The notes: generated by a model from the sequence alone, not told the origin. A stretch of 64,000 nucleotides of DNA from JBCBDX01 sp039822005 (GCA_039822005.1 JBCBMZ010000008.1:62001-126000), one strand, 5' to 3'. Positions 8,086-17,152 are shown, counted from the stretch's first letter. Numbers and translations are program-made.

Positions 8086-9552
8086 TCAGTTTAGATATTG
8101 CGTTGGATTCACCGGCTTGGTGTCTTTGCGCACTTCAAAATGAAGCTGCGGCTGACGCGCTGCACCGGTCATGCCCGATGCGGCAATGACTTGCCCGCGT
8201 GACACCTGATCTCCGCGGGACACCTTCAGCTCGTTGACATGACCATAAACGGTGACTAGCCCGTTGCCATGGCGTACCAGGATCGTTTTGCCGAGCTCTT
8301 TGAGACCATCACCGGCATAAATGACCGTGCCATTTTCGGCCGCTTTCACCGGCGTTCCGACCGGCAGTGAAATATCAATGCCATCATTGGTTTTCCCGCC
8401 AATATCCGACCCGAACGCTGAGACGATGCGGCCACGCGCGGGCCAACGCAGCGCGTTCAATCCAGTTGAAGCCGGGGCGCTCGCCGTCGAACTTTCGTCA
8501 ATCGTTGAAACCGTCGGTGGTGTGTACGGCACCACCTGCTCCGGTTTGGCTGTCGGCGCAACCGTAGGCGTGGTGCCCGTCGCGGTGCGGTCAAGCGGGA
8601 CATTGCTCGCCAGCGTTTCCGACCGGTTGGAAGTCAGACCTGGCACGATCAACGACTGACCGATCCGTAAATTGTCGGACGCAAGACCGTTTGTCCGGCG
8701 GATCGCATCGACGCTGGCACCGGTTTTGCGGGAAATCGCGTAAAGCGTATCACCGGCTTGAACCATATAGCGTCCACGCACTGTCGGCGGCGTGCCAAGC
8801 GGTCTTGCGTTTGTTACCGGCGCGCTGACGGGTCGCTGCGCTGGCGTTGGCGCGCTGGAAACCGGCACATCAGAGCGACCACCAACGGTTGACGCCGCGT
8901 TTCTTACATTGGGGTCAGCATCCGGCGTGCTGGCGGGTGCCGTGCGCGAATAGACATAAACCGGGATCAGAACGCGTTGGCCGGCTTGAACCGATGTCGC
9001 ATCCTTGATGTCGTTGGCCTCCATAATCGCGTTGGCCGGAACGCCGTATCGCTTGGCAAGATTATAAACTGTCTCACCTTCGCGCATGGTAATCAACGTG
9101 CCGCCAGTGCGTGTCCACCCCTCGCCTCGCGATGCTGTCGTTGGAGTTGACGGGGCGGGATAAGGTGTCGCGGGCGCTGCCATTGGCGCAGGCGCAGTCA
9201 CCGGAGGTGGAGTAACTGTGGGTCCTTCCGGCAAGGGCGTACGGCTCACGGTCTGCACCGAACCGGTCGAATAACCATCGAGACCTGCGGGCGTTGTCGG
9301 CACATATTGCGGCTCGGCATTGTAGGTCGGGATCGGCTGATATTGCGGACTTCCCGCATACCCCGGCGCGGAACCCGGATAAGTTGATTGAACAGCGACC
9401 GGAGGACGATTTGGTACCGCGTTGGTGTAAAAATCATCGGAAAAACGCTTCATATCTCCCGCGCACCCGGCAACGCCAACACAAAGAGCAAAAAGGCTAA
9501 CAGTTCGCATGTGACGAGCAGCAAGTGCGCTGCGGGCATTTTTCTTACGCAT
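8086..9552 (-). CDS. LysM and M23-domain lipoprotein, NlpD/EnvC-like amidase activator
   Basis: 488 residues. A lipoprotein signal ends in VGVAGC (lipobox Cys 30; an internal ATG 14 codons on is an alternative start). Two LysM peptidoglycan-binding modules follow (about 150-197 and 258-303), with proline/threonine-rich linkers, then a C-terminal LytM/M23 domain. The M23 zinc site is degenerate: the first ligand position reads TNDGID instead of HxGxD, and the final HxH reads QLHFEVR, as in E. coli NlpD. I therefore infer an activator of cell-division amidases rather than an active endopeptidase. Its place after surE and pcm matches the surE-pcm-nlpD order of other proteobacteria. Confidence 0.88.
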   Translation of the reverse strand: MRKKNARSALAARHMRTVSLFALCVGVAGCAGDMKRFSDDFYTNAVPNRPPVAVQSTYPGSAPGYAGSPQYQPIPTYNAEPQYVPTTPAGLDGYSTGSVQTVSRTPLPEGPTVTPPPVTAPAPMAAPATPYPAPSTPTTASRGEGWTRTGGTLITMREGETVYNLAKRYGVPANAIMEANDIKDATSVQAGQRVLIPVYVYSRTAPASTPDADPNVRNAASTVGGRSDVPVSSAPTPAQRPVSAPVTNARPLGTPPTVRGRYMVQAGDTLYAISRKTGASVDAIRRTNGLASDNLRIGQSLIVPGLTSNRSETLASNVPLDRTATGTTPTVAPTAKPEQVVPYTPPTVSTIDESSTASAPASTGLNALRWPARGRIVSAFGSDIGGKTNDGIDISLPVGTPVKAAENGTVIYAGDGLKELGKTILVRHGNGLVTVYGHVNELKVSRGDQVSRGQVIAASGMTGAARQPQLHFEVRKDTKPVNPTQYLN

Positions 9553-9650
9553 TACAGGCCCAACAGGTTAAAAAGTTCGGGACTTCATTAGAACCTGTTA
9601 ATGTTACTTGTCCGTTAAGCGCGGCCAAACGCGTTCGAGTGGAGAACCGC

Positions 9651-10331
9651 TTAAAGGGTCAGCGGCATACCTTTCTTAATCATCTGCATACGCACCATAC
9701 CAATATCTTCGCGTTCAAAACGGCTGCCAACTTTGGTGAGCCGCAAAAGAATTTGCGGCTTGTCGGCCTCACCAATGGCAATAATGACTTTGCCGCCGGA
9801 CGTTAATAGTTCGCCAAAAGCGCGTGGTAATTCCTCAAAAGCGGCCCAACAGATGATACGGTCATACGGCCCTTCGCTGGCTGGCAAACCTGTTTCGGCG
9901 CTGGCGTGCGAACTAACAATATTTTCGATCTTCAACTGCCCATGCGTCTGCTTGGCGGACGCGTAAAGCCGCTTGTAACGCTCCAAGGTCGAAACCCGTT
10001 TGGCGAGCCGACTCATCACGGCAGCGGTATAGCCAGACCCGGTACCAATTTCCAAAACCCGATGATCACTCGCCAGCTCAAGCCGGTCGATCATCATCGC
10101 CTGTTGGTCAAGGCCTTCCAGCACTTCACCGCAATCGATTGGAACAACTCGGCTGCCCCAAACGGCGCCATGATAGGCCGGATCAACGAAACTGCGACGC
10201 GGCACGCTTTCAATGGCCGCCTCCAAGGCTCTATTAGAGATACCCGCAGCACGAATACGCAGCAGAAAACCGGCAAATCCCTCATGATCAGCGCGCGTCA
10301 ACGCTGTTGCCATACCGAGGGCAGACATCAT
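9651..10331 (-). CDS. pcm: Protein-L-isoaspartate O-methyltransferase
   Basis: 226-residue SAM-dependent methyltransferase that starts repair of isoaspartyl residues in aged proteins. The SAM-binding loop is LEIGTGSGYTAAVMSRLA (about 93-110), preceded by VPRRSFVDPAYHG. The substrate-side motif that in E. coli Pcm reads GQTISQP is replaced by GEVLEGLDQQAMM. It overlaps surE by four bases and is almost certainly co-expressed with it. A second, more diverged member of the family is encoded at 35009-35683. Confidence 0.85.
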   Translation of the reverse strand: MMSALGMATALTRADHEGFAGFLLRIRAAGISNRALEAAIESVPRRSFVDPAYHGAVWGSRVVPIDCGEVLEGLDQQAMMIDRLELASDHRVLEIGTGSGYTAAVMSRLAKRVSTLERYKRLYASAKQTHGQLKIENIVSSHASAETGLPASEGPYDRIICWAAFEELPRAFGELLTSGGKVIIAIGEADKPQILLRLTKVGSRFEREDIGMVRMQMIKKGMPLTL

Positions 10332-11095
10332 TTTGTAACACCCAAGGCAGAAGCGACACTTCCAATCGCATCGCGTGCCGTAAGGTTAAGCGTAAGCGGC
10401 GTCACGGAGATCAAGTTCTTCTGGATAGCACCGAAATCGCTGTTCTTGCCTTCATCGCGGATCGACCCGCGGAACTTTAGCCAAAAATAAGGCATCCCGC
10501 GCCCATCGAACCGCTCCTCGGTATACATGGCAAAGTCGGTACGCCCCTGCCGGGTCGGAACCGTGCCCGCAACTTCATCAGGAAAACAATGGGGAAAATT
10601 CACATTCAGGAATGTGCCTGGCGCCATATCGATGGTCACGAGCTTGCGAAGCAGATCGGGCGCATGCGCTTCCGCTGTTTCCCAACGAATGATCCTCTTA
10701 TGGTCTTCGAAATTATAAGCCTGGGAGAGCGCAATCGACCGGACGCCAAGAACCGTCCCTTCCATCGCCCCGGCAATTGTACCGGAATATGTAACACTAT
10801 CAGCTACGTTGTGCCCCGCATTGACCCCTGAAAGCACCAAATCAGGCTTTTCGGGCATCACATGTGTAATACCCATAATCACGCAATCCGTCGGCGTGCC
10901 GCGCAGGGCAAATCGGCGTTCGGTGATTTGGCGAAGGCGAAGCGGGTCATTCAGCGTCAGCGAGTGCGCCAAACCTGACTGGTCGGTTTCCGGCGCGACC
11001 ACCCAGATATCATCGGACAGTTGTGCTGCGATCCGTTCCAGCGCCGCCAAACCTTCAGCATGGATACCGTCATCATTGGTTATGAGAATTCGCAT
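10328..11095 (-). CDS. surE: 5'/3'-nucleotidase SurE
   Basis: 255 residues. The N-terminus MRILITNDDGIHAEGL gives the metal-binding N-DD motif, and SGVNAGHN (about 88) the second metal/phosphate loop of the SurE family, which dephosphorylates nucleoside 5'- and 3'-monophosphates and is linked to stress survival. It starts 9 bp after the serS stop and overlaps pcm by four bases, so it is part of the serS-surE-pcm transcript. Confidence 0.95.
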   Translation of the reverse strand: MRILITNDDGIHAEGLAALERIAAQLSDDIWVVAPETDQSGLAHSLTLNDPLRLRQITERRFALRGTPTDCVIMGITHVMPEKPDLVLSGVNAGHNVADSVTYSGTIAGAMEGTVLGVRSIALSQAYNFEDHKRIIRWETAEAHAPDLLRKLVTIDMAPGTFLNVNFPHCFPDEVAGTVPTRQGRTDFAMYTEERFDGRGMPYFWLKFRGSIRDEGKNSDFGAIQKNLISVTPLTLNLTARDAIGSVASALGVTK

Positions 11096-11104
11096 GCCGA
11101 CACC

Positions 11105-12391
11105 CTAGCCCACCGAAGCGGAAATGACATCCTTGCCGCGCATATATGGCCGTAAAACGTCTGGCACGGTGATGGAACTATCTGCATTTTGGTAGTTTTC
11201 CATGACCGCGATCAGGGCCCGCCCGAGCGCGGTGCCTGAGCCGTTCAATGTGTGCACAAAGCGCGGCTGCTTTTCATCCTTGACGCGATAACGTGCATTC
11301 ATCCGCCGCGCCTGGAAATCCCCGCAGACAGAACAAGAGGAAATCTCGCGGTACTGGCTCTGCCCCGGCAGCCACACTTCCAGATCATAGGTTTTTTGCG
11401 CGCCAAAACCCATATCGCCGGTGCAAAGCACCATCGTGCGGAAAGGCAGTCCCAACCGCTCCAAAATCGTCTCGGCGCATTTGGTCATGCGCTCATGTTC
11501 TTCAATCGAGCTTTCCTCATCCGTGATGGAGACCAGTTCAACCTTGTAGAACTGGTGCTGGCGCAGATAGCCCTTCGTGTCGCGACCGGCTGACCCTGCC
11601 TCCGACCGGAAACAGGGGGTCAGCGCCGTATAACGCCGCGGCAGATAGCCTTCATCCAAGATGCTCTCACGGACAATGTTCGTAAGCGAAACTTCGGCCG
11701 TTGGGATCAGCCAGTGATCATCACCGGCGCGATACAAATCTTCACTGAACTTTGGCAATTGCCCTGTGCCAAACATGGCGTCATCACGCACCAGTAGCGG
11801 TGGGCTGACTTCCGTGTAGCCATGTTCCTGGGTGTGGACATCCAGCATAAATTGGCCGAGCGCGCGCTCCAGTTGCGCCAGACCGCCGGACATGAGCGTA
11901 AAACGTGAGCCCGACATTTTGGCGGCTGTCTCAAAATCCATCTGGCCGAGCGTTTCACCCAAATCGAAATGTTCTTTGGGCTCAAAATCAAAGCTCGGCT
12001 GCTCGCCGAGGCGGCGCACTTCCACATTGTCGCCTTCATCAGCACCTTCCGGCACATCATAAAATGGCACATTGGGGATAGTGGCAAGCGCATCGCGCAG
12101 TCGTTCATTCAAACCGCGCTCTTTCTCTTCGGCGGCGGACAGAAACGTCTTGAGTTCTCCCACTTCGCTTTTGAGCGCCTTTGCCTTGTCGGCATCGCCC
12201 TGTCCCATGGCCGCGCCAATTTCTTTCGAAGCTGCGTTGCGGCGGGCTTGCGCGTCCTGCACCTTACTCACATGGTTGCGCCGCTCTTCGTCCAGGGCGA
12301 TCAAGACCGATGATTGCGGCTCGGCACCCCGTTTGGCAAGCGCTTGGTCAAGCGCCTGCGGGTTCTCGCGGATCCAACGGATATCGAGCAT
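11105..12391 (-). CDS. serS: Serine-tRNA ligase
   Basis: 428-residue class II aminoacyl-tRNA synthetase. The N-terminal long antiparallel coiled coil that holds tRNA-Ser spans about 28-105. The catalytic core contains TPCFRSEAGSAGRDTKGYLRQHQF (motif 2 region), the dimer-interface motif around SGSRFTLMSGGLAQLERAL, and the motif 3 stretch NGSGTALGRALIAVMENYQ near the C-terminus. Length is standard. A terminator-like hairpin lies between the tatC stop and this start, so serS may begin a new transcript. Confidence 0.97.
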   Translation of the reverse strand: MLDIRWIRENPQALDQALAKRGAEPQSSVLIALDEERRNHVSKVQDAQARRNAASKEIGAAMGQGDADKAKALKSEVGELKTFLSAAEEKERGLNERLRDALATIPNVPFYDVPEGADEGDNVEVRRLGEQPSFDFEPKEHFDLGETLGQMDFETAAKMSGSRFTLMSGGLAQLERALGQFMLDVHTQEHGYTEVSPPLLVRDDAMFGTGQLPKFSEDLYRAGDDHWLIPTAEVSLTNIVRESILDEGYLPRRYTALTPCFRSEAGSAGRDTKGYLRQHQFYKVELVSITDEESSIEEHERMTKCAETILERLGLPFRTMVLCTGDMGFGAQKTYDLEVWLPGQSQYREISSCSVCGDFQARRMNARYRVKDEKQPRFVHTLNGSGTALGRALIAVMENYQNADSSITVPDVLRPYMRGKDVISASVG

Positions 12392-12414
12392 GGCAACACC
12401 TTGAAGTGACGGTT

Positions 12415-12448
12415 AAAACTGAGGCGTGCAATCGCGGTTTGCGCGCCT
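12415..12448 (-). terminator. Terminator-like hairpin after tatC
   Basis: Ten-base arms at 12439-12448 and 12422-12431 pair with a single mismatch around a seven-base loop. On the minus strand the stem is followed, after three bases, by a TTTT run (AAAA at 12415-12418 on the plus strand). It sits in the 61 bp between the tatC stop and the serS start and would end or attenuate the tat transcript. Confidence 0.5.
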
Positions 12449-12452
12449 GACG

Positions 12453-13307
12453 TCAAGCCTTGGCTTGGTCTTCGCCACCCGCTTCTTCTTCCTCGTCGTC
12501 ATCATCCAGATCCAGCTCATAGGCCGGCGGTTGAACGCGGCGGGCAAGGAAGATCGACAATTCGTAAAGAAGGATAGTCGGCAAGGCCAAGCCAAACTGT
12601 GTGGCCGGATCTGGCGGTGTCAAAATTGCAGCGGCAATGAAGGCGACTACGATCGCATATTTTCGTTTGCTGGCGAGCGACTCGGCACGCACCAGTCCGG
12701 CCTTCGCCAACAGGGTAATGGCAACCGGCAACTGGAATACCAGACCAAACGCAAAGATCAGCGTCATGATCAAGGAGAGATATTCCGAAACACGCGGCAA
12801 GTTTTGAATGCTGACCACGCCTTCACCACCTGGCTGTTCCATGGAAAGAAAGAACCACATCGCCATCGGGATGATCATGAAATAAACCAGAGCCGCGCCG
12901 ATGAGAAACAGGATGGGTGTTGCAATCAGAAACGGAAAAAACGCCGATTTTTCATTGGAATATAGCCCCGGCGCAATGAACAGGTAGAGCTGCGTGGCAA
13001 TCATCGGAAAGGCGATCACAAGGCCACCAAACGCACCGATTTTAATGCTGGTGAAAAAGAATTCCTGTGGCGCGGTAAAGATAAAGGCCGTCGTCGACGG
13101 GTCTCGATCCAGCCATCGTACCGCTACTTGATAGGGCTCAACGAGGAAATTGAAGATCGGTGTTGCGACGGCATAGCACAACACAAAACCTACCATGAAG
13201 ACAATCACGCACCAGATCAGGCGGTTGCGCAACTCGGCCAAATGGGCCAGCAGGGGCGCGGCCGTAGCATCCATTTTCTGGGCTTCATTCTCCGTCACGC
13301 TGCTCAC
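12453..13307 (-). CDS. tatC: Sec-independent protein translocase subunit TatC
   Basis: 284 residues with six transmembrane helices. TatC is the receptor for twin-arginine signal peptides. The N-terminal LLAHLAELRNRLIW stretch (about 19-32), with the conserved glutamate and LRxR, is the signal-recognition region, and FVLCYAV to EPYQ and the KRKYAIV loop are typical. The C-terminal tail is strongly acidic (DLDDDDEEEEA). It overlaps the tatB stop by four bases in a tatABC operon. Confidence 0.96.
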   Translation of the reverse strand: MSSVTENEAQKMDATAAPLLAHLAELRNRLIWCVIVFMVGFVLCYAVATPIFNFLVEPYQVAVRWLDRDPSTTAFIFTAPQEFFFTSIKIGAFGGLVIAFPMIATQLYLFIAPGLYSNEKSAFFPFLIATPILFLIGAALVYFMIIPMAMWFFLSMEQPGGEGVVSIQNLPRVSEYLSLIMTLIFAFGLVFQLPVAITLLAKAGLVRAESLASKRKYAIVVAFIAAAILTPPDPATQFGLALPTILLYELSIFLARRVQPPAYELDLDDDDEEEEAGGEDQAKA

Positions 13308-13987
13308 GCCTTATCCTTGTTCACTGGCGTTATCGCTTTTTTGACGGGTGTCTTGCGCGTGCTGGCTGAACTTGTTGTTGCCGACTTCTTTGCGGCCGGT
13401 TTTTTCGCCGCGTTTGTCCCAGCCCCCGCAGCCGCTGTTTTCCTGGCAACCGGCTTTTTCGCAGTGGCCCTTTTCACAGGTGCTTTTTTGGCGGCCGGCT
13501 TTTTGGCCGCAGTCTTTGTCGCTGAGGGCTTTTTGGCAGCGGGTTTCCCAGTGGCTTCAGGCGCATCGAGAGAGACAATCGCTTTTGGTTTGATGTTGGC
13601 TTGCGCCTCGCGCATTTTAGCGCCCGCCTCATCAAGCGAATTGTCCACTTTGTTACCGACCACTGCCGGTGCCTCTATTTCATCGGCACCGTCACCAAAA
13701 TCATCGGCGATATCTTTGCCCACATCCTCCAGCGGCTTAAATGCATCCTTGATCTGCTTGCGCGGATCCAATTGACGCATTTCCTTGGCGACGTCCTTGA
13801 TCTCGCCCAGATCCGCCTCATCCAAGGCTTCATTAAACTGGCGTTGCATATCGCCTGCCATCTGACGAAAGCCCTTCAAGCTTTTCGAAACGCTTTTCAT
13901 CATAGTGATCGCATCCCTTGGCCCGATCACAACGATCAGAACAATGGCGATCATCAACATTTCGGTCCAACCGAAAGAAGGCAGCAT
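13304..13987 (-). CDS. tatB: Tat translocase subunit TatB with a long Ala/Lys/Pro tail
   Basis: 227 residues. The N-terminal helix with LPSFGWTEMLMIAIVLIVVIGPRDA, followed by an amphipathic helix, identifies TatB, which with TatC forms the twin-arginine receptor complex. The last third (about 150-227) is low complexity, with repeated AKKPAAKK-type units and valine/threonine-spaced lysines resembling a histone H1-like tail. This makes the protein longer than usual. The tail is highly basic where the TatC tail encoded next is highly acidic. Confidence 0.93.
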   Translation of the reverse strand: MLPSFGWTEMLMIAIVLIVVIGPRDAITMMKSVSKSLKGFRQMAGDMQRQFNEALDEADLGEIKDVAKEMRQLDPRKQIKDAFKPLEDVGKDIADDFGDGADEIEAPAVVGNKVDNSLDEAGAKMREAQANIKPKAIVSLDAPEATGKPAAKKPSATKTAAKKPAAKKAPVKRATAKKPVARKTAAAGAGTNAAKKPAAKKSATTSSASTRKTPVKKAITPVNKDKA

Positions 13988-14048
13988 TAACGTAGTTTCC
14001 TCAAAGGCGCTTCAAAAGTGCGCTTACAGGGCGGGAACAAATCGAAGA

Positions 14049-14288
14049 TCAGCTTTTTTTGGCTGTTTCCTTGACGGTTTCAACCGCTTCTTCGGCCTTG
14101 TGCTCTACCGTTTTCGAGGTGTCGTTCGCTGCATCCTTGGCCTCGTCCGGATCATCGGCCATGCCTTTGCGGAAAGCTTTCAGACCCTTGGCCATTTCGC
14201 CCATCAGCGGCGCAATGCGACCGGTGCCGAATAATAAAAGAATGATAGCAAGGACAATAAGCCACTGCCAAATGCTAAAAGCACCCAT
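14049..14288 (-). CDS. tatA: Tat translocase subunit TatA
   Basis: 79 residues: one N-terminal membrane helix (WQWLIVLAIILLLFGTGRI, with the conserved FG turn), an amphipathic helix (MGEMAKGLKAFRKGM) and an alternating Lys/Glu tail. TatA oligomers form the pore for folded substrates bearing RR signal peptides. First gene of tatABC; the gap to tatB is about 60 bp. Confidence 0.96.
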   Translation of the reverse strand: MGAFSIWQWLIVLAIILLLFGTGRIAPLMGEMAKGLKAFRKGMADDPDEAKDAANDTSKTVEHKAEEAVETVKETAKKS

Positions 14289-14323
14289 GAATTTTCTCCC
14301 AGAAAATCTGTTTCGACGTTCAC

Positions 14324-15427
14324 TTAGTCTGTTTGGTCGGGGCTTTCAAACACCATTGTGTCCTCCAAACGTATAGAAATGCGCACATCCCTAACGCCCC
14401 GCGCCAAAACGCCAGCTTTTACCCGTGCCGAAATCTTTTCCGTTTGGCCGCTGACAGCCAACGACATCTGCTCCATGTCGCCCAAGAACCGGCGCGAGAC
14501 AACCCCGCCCAAAATACCATCACCACTCTTTGATGCGTCAACAACGCCAATACCGGTGATCCGAATGGCCACTGTCACCGGCGTACCGTCACCGGTGCCG
14601 GCTGGCACTTTGAAATCGCCAAGCGGGGTCTTCGCAAAGCCGGCACGCGCAATGGCCGCAATAGTATTCAACTCAGCAAAGAAACCGGCGGTAAACAAAT
14701 CCACCGGATCGTTATAGAGCGCTTCTGCGGTATCAAATTGGACGATCTTGCCGTCACGCAACAGTGCGATGCGATCTCCCATGCGCATCGCCTCCTCGGC
14801 GTCATGCGTCACCACGATCGTGGTTGCCCTTGTTTCACGCAGAACGGCAAGCGTTTGGGCACGTATTTCGTCCTTCAACCGCGTATCAAGGCCCGAAAAC
14901 GGCTCGTCCATCAACATCACCGACGGGCGCGGTGCCAGCGCACGCGCCAGCGCCACGCGCTGCTGTTCGCCACCGGAAAGGACATTGGGATAGTCTTTCA
15001 TATGATGCGCCAAACCGACGCGCTCAATCGCGCGCTTGGCTTCACTCTTTGAATGTGCCTGACCCAAACCACGCAAGCCATAACGGACATTGTCCAGAAC
15101 AGTCATGTGCGGAAAGAGAGCAAAATCCTGAAACATCAGGCCCACCGATCGTTTTTCCGGTGCTACAAAGACACCGTCCCCGGCAATCAACTTGCCGTTC
15201 ATGGAGACGTTCCCTGCCGTTTGCGGCTCCAGACCCGCTGCAACGCGCAGCAGGCTGGTCTTGCCCGAACCTGAAGGCCCCAACAGGCACACGACCTCGC
15301 CTGGCTCCACCTGGAGCGATATTCCTTTCAGAATATCGAGGTTTCCGTAGCGCAGGTGAATATCTGTCAACTGCAGGTCGGCTGCAAACGCAACGCCGAC
15401 GCTTTGTTTAAGTGAAGCAACAACCAT
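14324..15427 (-). CDS. Orphan ABC transporter ATP-binding protein, Fe3+/spermidine type
   Basis: 367 residues. Walker A GPSGSGKTS (50-58), Q-loop MFQDFALFPH (98), signature LSGGEQQ (150-156), Walker B MLMDEPFSGLD (171-181) and switch histidine VVTHDAEEAM are all intact, so it should hydrolyse ATP. The C-terminal 120 residues look like a TOBE-type regulatory domain, as in FbpC/PotA. No permease or binding-protein gene is nearby, so its partners must be elsewhere. It interrupts the scpAB-tatABC order usual in related genomes. I cannot name the substrate; ferric iron is the closest family label. Confidence 0.85.
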   Translation of the reverse strand: MVVASLKQSVGVAFAADLQLTDIHLRYGNLDILKGISLQVEPGEVVCLLGPSGSGKTSLLRVAAGLEPQTAGNVSMNGKLIAGDGVFVAPEKRSVGLMFQDFALFPHMTVLDNVRYGLRGLGQAHSKSEAKRAIERVGLAHHMKDYPNVLSGGEQQRVALARALAPRPSVMLMDEPFSGLDTRLKDEIRAQTLAVLRETRATTIVVTHDAEEAMRMGDRIALLRDGKIVQFDTAEALYNDPVDLFTAGFFAELNTIAAIARAGFAKTPLGDFKVPAGTGDGTPVTVAIRITGIGVVDASKSGDGILGGVVSRRFLGDMEQMSLAVSGQTEKISARVKAGVLARGVRDVRISIRLEDTMVFESPDQTD

Positions 15428-15482
15428 TTAATGCGAAATCCGCTTTGCGTATCAGCCCTTTAGGGCGTTGATAGCTGCGGCG

Positions 15483-16256
15483 TCAATCATCGCCGCCTTT
15501 TGGAGACAAAAGGCCCAGTTCTTCCAAATCAATATCGTCCAGCGGATCTTCATCGTCCGTCAGTTCATCGGGGTCGATGTTCGGTGCCGTGGCGATAAAG
15601 TCCTTCGGTAGCCGTGAAGACAGCAAGCCGGCAGCTTTCAACTCATCCATACCCGGCAGATCGCGCACTTCGCTTAATCCGAAATGGTCAAGGAACGACA
15701 GTGTCGTGCCGTAGGTGACCGGACGACCGGGGGTCTTGCGGCGGCCCCGCATTTTGATCCATCCACTTTCCAACAGCACATCGAGTGTGCCTTTGGACGT
15801 TTCCACGCCGCGCACTTCTTCCATCTCAGCCCGTGTCACAGGCTGGTGGTAGGCGATGATGGCCAATACTTCCAACGCAGCGCGCGACAGCTTTCGCACA
15901 TTGACTTGCTCCCGGCTCATCAGGAACGACAGGTCTGAGGCGGTGCGAAACGCCCAGCTCTTTTCAACCTGAACCAGATTCACGCCGCGTTTGGAGTAAA
16001 AAAACGATAGCTCTGCAAGCACTTGCGAGACGTCAATCCCTTCGGGCAGGCGCTCAGTCAGCGCTTTTTCCGAAACCGGCTCGGCAGAGGCAAACAGGAT
16101 CGCTTCAGCCATACGCGCCGCCTCATGCAGCGCCATGCGTCTGGCAGGGTTCTGGTCCGTACGCGCCGTCTCAATGGAAGACACGACACCGCTCTCCACC
16201 GTATCAACGGCGTCAAAAGACAACGCGCTTTCTTCTGGACCTTGTTCATCGATCAT
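15483..16256 (-). CDS. scpB: Segregation and condensation protein B
   Basis: 257 residues. ScpB binds the kleisin ScpA and the SMC ATPase to condense and segregate chromosomes. Two winged-helix domains can be recognised: the first in AEAILFASAEPVSEKALTERLP, the second in ALEVLAIIAYHQPVTRAEMEEVRGVE, the best-conserved ScpB stretch, followed by GRPVTYGTTLSFLDHFGL. The acidic C-terminal tail (DELTDDEDPLDDIDLEELG) is typical of alphaproteobacterial members. It starts 11 bp after the scpA stop. Confidence 0.95.
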   Translation of the reverse strand: MIDEQGPEESALSFDAVDTVESGVVSSIETARTDQNPARRMALHEAARMAEAILFASAEPVSEKALTERLPEGIDVSQVLAELSFFYSKRGVNLVQVEKSWAFRTASDLSFLMSREQVNVRKLSRAALEVLAIIAYHQPVTRAEMEEVRGVETSKGTLDVLLESGWIKMRGRRKTPGRPVTYGTTLSFLDHFGLSEVRDLPGMDELKAAGLLSSRLPKDFIATAPNIDPDELTDDEDPLDDIDLEELGLLSPKGGDD

Positions 16257-16267
16257 TTCAAAACCCC

Positions 16268-17119
16268 TTATTTGACGGCGTCAGCCAATGGCCGCCTGCG
16301 TAGCATAAGCGCCGAAAACGGCTTGTCTTGGCGAATGTCAATCTCGCCTTCCCGGACCATTTCCAGACTGACAGCAAAGGCGCTGGCCAGCGCTGACGTG
16401 CGTTCCCGCGGATCGCTCACGGCGTCAATTAAAAACATGTCGAGCGCCGCCCAATCACCGATATCCCCAACCAGCTTACGCAAAATTGTGCGCGCATCTT
16501 TCAAAGACCAGACCTTTCGTCGCTCAATCACGACTTCATCGCTCACATCGCGCTGCCGGGCATCGGCATAGGCACCCAAGAGTCCAAAAAGGCTCGCCTC
16601 AAAAAGGCTTCGTTTTTCAACGATCACGGTTTCTGGCGCGCCGCGCGCAAAAACATCGCGCCCGAGACGGTGCCGGTTGACCAGCTTGGCAGCCGCATCA
16701 CGCATGGCTTCCAAACGGCGCAAACGAAACTGCAAGATGGCCGCCATCTCCTCACCAGACGGCCCGTCCTCGTCTTTGACCTGAGGGATAAGCAATTTTG
16801 ATTTCAGATAGGCGAGCCAAGCCGCCATAACCAGATAGTCTGCGGCCAGTTCCATTCGCACCACTTTGGCCTCTTCCACAAAGGTCAGATACTGGCGCGC
16901 CAGTTCCAGAACCGATATCTGCTTCAGATCGACTTTCTGGTTGCGGGCCAGGTGCAAGAGAAGATCCAGCGGACCCTCAAAACCCTCCAGATCAACCAGG
17001 AAAGCGGGATCGCCGGTGCGCCGCTCGGGCCCATTGTCCTGCCAAACAGGGTCCATGGGAACCGCAGGGCTCGATTGTCCCGTGTCGCCTTGATTTAGTT
17101 TGCCCACAGCCTGCGCCAT
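16268..17119 (-). CDS. scpA: Segregation and condensation protein A
   Basis: 283-residue kleisin. The N-terminal signature FEGPLDLLLHLARNQKVDLKQISVLELARQYL (about 46-78) contacts SMC; the middle KSKLLIP...RRLEAMRDAA leads to the C-terminal winged helix that binds the SMC cap. The first 40 residues are an unstructured, proline-rich leader; the ATG at 17119 is the only reasonable upstream start. It forms an operon with nagZ upstream and scpB downstream. Confidence 0.95.
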   Translation of the reverse strand: MAQAVGKLNQGDTGQSSPAVPMDPVWQDNGPERRTGDPAFLVDLEGFEGPLDLLLHLARNQKVDLKQISVLELARQYLTFVEEAKVVRMELAADYLVMAAWLAYLKSKLLIPQVKDEDGPSGEEMAAILQFRLRRLEAMRDAAAKLVNRHRLGRDVFARGAPETVIVEKRSLFEASLFGLLGAYADARQRDVSDEVVIERRKVWSLKDARTILRKLVGDIGDWAALDMFLIDAVSDPRERTSALASAFAVSLEMVREGEIDIRQDKPFSALMLRRRPLADAVK

Positions 17120-17152
17120 ATTTTCAGCCTTGTCCGGCTGAAAGTCGCACGG

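Noticed and set aside
13320..13540. Repetitive DNA within tatB, at first sight a tandem repeat array
   Set aside because: The repeats are in frame and encode the Lys/Ala/Pro tail; spacing is irregular and there is no CRISPR-like spacer pattern.
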